A stretch of DNA of 64,000 bases, from contig OMWC01000019.1 in assembly GCA_900314655.1 (NCBI GenBank), positions 1 to 64,000 of the forward strand. Reading direction: 5' to 3'. Position 1 is the stretch's first letter, and every line of letters begins with the position of its first letter. The translations under genes and the position numbers were made by a program. Shown piece after piece: positions 61,027-64,000 of this stretch. Under the pieces are notes generated by a model that saw only the letters and a program-made list of their open reading frames with translations, searched no databases and had not been told where the DNA came from. This stretch comes from an uncultured Prevotellaceae bacterium. GTDB taxonomy: Bacteria > Bacteroidota > Bacteroidia > Bacteroidales > Bacteroidaceae.

Positions 61027-62184
61027 TTACTCCGTGGCAGTGGTAGGAGTCGAGAGAGCCTCATCGGTACCCAACTTCTTGATGGCCTCACGTGTGTGGT
61101 TCATCCACAGATTGCGGACGGCAGCACGTTCTGCCAAAGCAGGGATATACTCCTCACCACTCTTATAGGACTTCCAGCAAGCCTCGGTGAAGTTAGTCTC
61201 GTAGGCTGCTGTCTTGATACCTGCGGCATTGAACATAGAGAACCAACTCTCTTCATCGTCGGGATCGGCCATGTCGTTATGAGCGTGGTCACCGGCAATT
61301 GACATCAACGGATAGAGCTGTGCGTTCTTGGCGTTGTTCTTCACATACGACATCTTCTTGGTTACGTCACCTACCTCAATATAGAAGTTACCGCCACCGA
61401 TATGATTGAGCACGTCGTCCACGTAGGTCTGATCCATATCCACGGTGCCTACATAGTAGTTCTGATTGAGGGCCCGGAGATGATCCTCCAGCTGTAAGTA
61501 ACGGATGTTACCGCCATAATAGTCGTAACCTTCAGGATTACCATGACCCATAAAGGCAACGATACCTTGTGAAACGGCAGCCTTGATGTCAGGCTCGTTA
61601 TTCAGCACGACAGCCAGATTCTTAGCATCAGACTCCTCTGCCATCAGCGGTGTACCTACTACTACCTGACGGTCGATGCTCTTCATATAGGCATCGGTGA
61701 AGTCGGCATTGCGGTTGTTCATGAAGTCCTTTACATAGGTGTCACGTACACGGCGGTATTCCTCACCGGGAATCACCTGAAGCGACTGCACCACAATCTG
61801 CTTGTAACCAGCCAGACCAATAGCCGTAAGCCAGTGTTCGGGATCGTAGTAATCGCGGGGAGCCACATTCTCACCTGCCCGTGCATTATTGATGCAGATA
61901 GCCGACGAGAAAGCAAGATAGACATCCCAACCGGAGAAAGTGCTCTTGTAGTCGGCGACCACCTTGTCAAAGGTATCGTAGGCCTGTTCCCAGGTAGAAC
62001 CGAAAGCCACCACAAGGATGACCTTGTCACTTTTCTTCTGGCTATTCACGGTGTTGTTGACAGCCTGCTGGTACTTGTCGTAGTTAGAGCCCTTGCTGTT
62101 GTCGTCATCATCACTGCAAGCAGTAAAACTCATGGAAGCCATGATAGCCATCATGGCCAACATCAAAAATTTAATCTTCTTCAT
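61027..62184 (-). CDS. cbiK: exported CbiK-type cobaltochelatase, lipoprotein
   Basis: This 385-residue protein starts at 62184 with MKKIKFLMLAMMAIMASMS and a lipobox ending TAC, followed by SDDDDNS, a typical surface or periplasmic lipoprotein signal. The frame is open further, to 62412, but that extension overlaps the receptor gene in another frame. The mature part matches anaerobic sirohydrochlorin cobaltochelatase CbiK: VILVVAFGSTWEQAYDTFD, the catalytic-type histidines in FMGHGNPEGYDYY and AGDHAHNDMAD, and two chelatase half-domains. Cobalt insertion into sirohydrochlorin is a cytoplasmic step in classical pathways, so an exported enzyme is odd. Periplasmic CbiK forms are known in Desulfovibrio. 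Its start overlaps the receptor stop by 14 nt. Confidence 0.88.
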   Translation of the reverse strand: MKKIKFLMLAMMAIMASMSFTACSDDDDNSKGSNYDKYQQAVNNTVNSQKKSDKVILVVAFGSTWEQAYDTFDKVVADYKSTFSGWDVYLAFSSAICINNARAGENVAPRDYYDPEHWLTAIGLAGYKQIVVQSLQVIPGEEYRRVRDTYVKDFMNNRNADFTDAYMKSIDRQVVVGTPLMAEESDAKNLAVVLNNEPDIKAAVSQGIVAFMGHGNPEGYDYYGGNIRYLQLEDHLRALNQNYYVGTVDMDQTYVDDVLNHIGGGNFYIEVGDVTKKMSYVKNNAKNAQLYPLMSIAGDHAHNDMADPDDEESWFSMFNAAGIKTAAYETNFTEACWKSYKSGEEYIPALAERAAVRNLWMNHTREAIKKLGTDEALSTPTTATE

Positions 62185-64000
62185 TGTTTCCTTGATTAAA
62201 ATTAGACTTAAATTTATTATTGGTTTTCTTTCCTTGAGCAAAACGAATGGTGAACGAGGCGTATAGGGTGGTTCCAGGAGAAGTGGTGCCCAGATGCAGC
62301 CCATGGTATGCCTTGTCCACGTAGTTGAAGATATTATCCACACCAGCCTCAATCTTGAAATGCAGAGAATGAGAAAATGAGAAAATGAGGAACTTCCGTG
62401 CGTTGAACTCATAACTTGTGTTCAGACGCCACAACTGATAGCCCTTTCCATCACCATTTATCTGATAGTAGCGTTTGGAGGAGAAACGTCCGTAAAGACC
62501 AATGCCCAAATTTCTCATTTTCTCATTATCTCCATTTCTCATTCTCCCAATAGGATGGTTCCAGATGACGAACACATTACCCTTATGATGGGCCATGCCG
62601 TCGATGACGACCTGTTTCATCACATCATGCTCGGTGTCATACTGGTTAGCTTCGGTGTCAAGATAACTATAGCCCAGACCCACAGAAAACTCACGCCACG
62701 AGTAGCGGGCTGTCAGATCCACTCCATAGGTTTTGGCGTCTTCCACATTCTGGTATTGGCGTGTCTTCACCGGATCATACTGAAGGATATATTCTGCTGG
62801 AGCATCCTTGTTGGGTATGGTCACCAGCGTAATCATGTCCTCCACCTTATTATAATAGCCCGTGGCCGTAATGGAAAGGCCGTTCCAGGTATATTCGCCA
62901 CCCACGGAGAAATAATTGCTCGTCTGAGGTGTCAGATCCTCATTCCCCAGATAGAGATAAGTGCCGTTCATCTGGCGGATATAGCGGTAATGCAGTTCCT
63001 TGGGGGTGGGCGTCTTGAAGCCCTGACTCCATGTGGCACGCAACCTGATGGCCTGCCCCAGTGTCAGCATGGCTGATATTTTCGGTGTCAACCGGAAACC
63101 AAACTGCTCATTGTGGTTGAGTCGGAGACCAGCCGTGATGTTCAGGGGCTTGAGCCATGTGAACTCATCCTGCACATAAACAGCCTCGTGATTGTCGCTG
63201 GCTGTCCCCTTCTCCACCCGCATGGGTGCTTTCAGATAGTCATAGCGATACTCCAATCCGGCAGAAAGGCGGTTCTCGTAAGGTAGCGTGAACACACCCT
63301 TTGCCTCAGCCATCATCCGCTGCTGGTCACTCTGCAATTGCTGGTCACCGGGATAATAGGGATAGAAATTCGTGAAACGTCCGTCTATATAGCCGTCAGT
63401 GAGGTATTCCTGCGTGAAGTCATAGTAATAGGCATGTTTGTTCCAGGTGATATCGAGCGTGAGGAAGTCGTGGCGGTTGAGTTTCCAAGAGCCGCCGAGA
63501 GCCGCCGATGCATTATGATATTTCAGGTCATACCAATGAATGTCCACCCCGGGATGACTCCCCAGCGGACGGTAAATCTTCTTCCATTGATAACTGCCCT
63601 CGGCATAGATCTCCAACGGGCGGAGAGGAGTCCACGAAAGCCGTTCGGCCACCTGCCAGTTGGTACGGCGGTTCACGGTCTTATTGTGTGAATCGGTTAT
63701 GGGGTATTCCGTCTGGTGGGGATCTTCACAGGCGGTATTCTGCCAGCCGTCGGTGTGCTGCATCTGGAAGTTCGTATAACTACTCACCTTCCCTATATTG
63801 AATCCGATGCCGTTATGCTGGCGCACATCGCCATGACCGCCCACGCGGGTAGTGTTTTCCAAAAGTAGTCCCTGCCGGTCGTGTTTCTTCGTAATGATAT
63901 TCACCACACCCGCTATCGCATCACTTCCATAAAGAGCCGAGGAAGCGCCCTTCACGATTTCAATCTTCTCTACGTTGGCGGGGTCTATCAGGCTCAGGTC
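62171..64000 (-). CDS. TonB-dependent receptor, BtuB/CirA-like (partial)
   Basis: The gene continues past the right edge; about 609 codons are present, ending in a beta-strand and FTIRFAQGKK. At the visible start are the end of the plug domain (DPANVEKIEIVKGASSALYG, IAGVVNIITKKH) and then the 22-strand barrel. The family is the outer-membrane receptor type used for vitamin B12, heme and siderophores. Its place directly before cbiK suggests cobalt, corrinoid or tetrapyrrole uptake. Two barrel stretches are repeat-derived and in frame: FLIFSFSHSLHF (62364-62391) and RMRNGDNEKMRN (62510-62549), probably extracellular or periplasmic loops. It is not a SusC, since no carboxypeptidase-like domain or SusD partner is visible. 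Confidence 0.9.
   Translation of the reverse strand, partial: DLSLIDPANVEKIEIVKGASSALYGSDAIAGVVNIITKKHDRQGLLLENTTRVGGHGDVRQHNGIGFNIGKVSSYTNFQMQHTDGWQNTACEDPHQTEYPITDSHNKTVNRRTNWQVAERLSWTPLRPLEIYAEGSYQWKKIYRPLGSHPGVDIHWYDLKYHNASAALGGSWKLNRHDFLTLDITWNKHAYYYDFTQEYLTDGYIDGRFTNFYPYYPGDQQLQSDQQRMMAEAKGVFTLPYENRLSAGLEYRYDYLKAPMRVEKGTASDNHEAVYVQDEFTWLKPLNITAGLRLNHNEQFGFRLTPKISAMLTLGQAIRLRATWSQGFKTPTPKELHYRYIRQMNGTYLYLGNEDLTPQTSNYFSVGGEYTWNGLSITATGYYNKVEDMITLVTIPNKDAPAEYILQYDPVKTRQYQNVEDAKTYGVDLTARYSWREFSVGLGYSYLDTEANQYDTEHDVMKQVVIDGMAHHKGNVFVIWNHPIGRMRNGDNEKMRNLGIGLYGRFSSKRYYQINGDGKGYQLWRLNTSYEFNARKFLIFSFSHSLHFKIEAGVDNIFNYVDKAYHGLHLGTTSPGTTLYASFTIRFAQGKKTNNKFKSNFNQGNNEED

Noticed and set aside
62185..62412. 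N-terminal extension of CbiK
   Set aside because: The extra 76 residues overlap the receptor gene in another frame and would hide the clear lipoprotein signal that starts at 62184.

Overview
The window looks like a chromosomal segment of a rumen- or gut-type Prevotella or close relative (Bacteroidota). The signs are promoter boxes of the TAnnTTTG type (usually TATCTTTG) ahead of most transcription units, near absence of Shine-Dalgarno sites, GH97/GH43/GH95/GH127 hydrolases, a Bacteroidota-type propeller/AraC regulator, and many short dispersed repeats. The GH10-CE1 fusion has the domain order of the characterised xylanase-ferulic acid esterase Xyn10D-Fae1A of Prevotella ruminicola, so a ruminicola-like species is the best guess.

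Layout. (1) 0-1.4 kb: a tight three-gene cassette DUF3791-DUF3990-DUF3791, which resembles a toxin-antitoxin or ADP-ribosyltransferase module. (2) 1.4-2.4 kb: no gene, but dense repeats, including two copies of a roughly 125-bp structured element in inverted orientation whose predicted stems differ by compensatory changes. (3) 2.4-25.2 kb: a first hemicellulose region with GH95 and GH10-CE1 on the minus strand, divergent CE1, GH43 and GH10-CBM6 on the plus strand, then GH31, GH43-CBM6, a GH127/GH146-type enzyme, CE6, an alpha/beta hydrolase and a GH97-GH43 fusion on the minus strand. (4) 25.3-28.0 kb: PspC protein, PadR repressor with a visible operator, a long inverted repeat, and a DUF4248 gene. 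(5) 28.3-32.0 kb: GH97 and GH43. (6) 32.3-35.0 kb: a scar zone with two internally deleted genes (GH9-like and Fe-alcohol dehydrogenase) around two oxidoreductases. (7) 35.2-49.2 kb: a second hemicellulose operon (GH3, GH31, double GH43, double CE1, CE1) behind a membrane-bound sensor/AraC regulator that lacks kinase and receiver domains. (8) 49.4-51.9 kb: aroQ, an O-methyltransferase, a small exported protein and a patatin. (9) 51.9-64 kb: a leftward cobalamin cluster with a TonB receptor, an exported CbiK, the fusions CbiH-CbiC, CbiE-CbiT, CbiG-CbiF and CbiJ-CbiD, a periplasmic YhcH-like protein, a substrate-binding lipoprotein and a BtuC-type permease.

How it works together. The enzyme set fits complex feruloylated and acetylated arabinoxylan. 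GH10 enzymes cut the backbone, CE1 and CE6 enzymes remove ferulate and acetate, GH43, GH127, GH95, GH97 and GH31 strip arabinose, galactose-like and xylose side chains, and GH3 releases xylose. No SusC/SusD pair lies in the window, so glycan import must be encoded elsewhere. The cobalamin genes cover cobalt insertion through ring contraction to the methylmutase step, except CbiL, and add corrinoid-type uptake components without the ATPase.

All functions are inferred from reading protein sequences by eye; no searches were run. Long open frames antisense to the large enzymes were judged shadows and left out.
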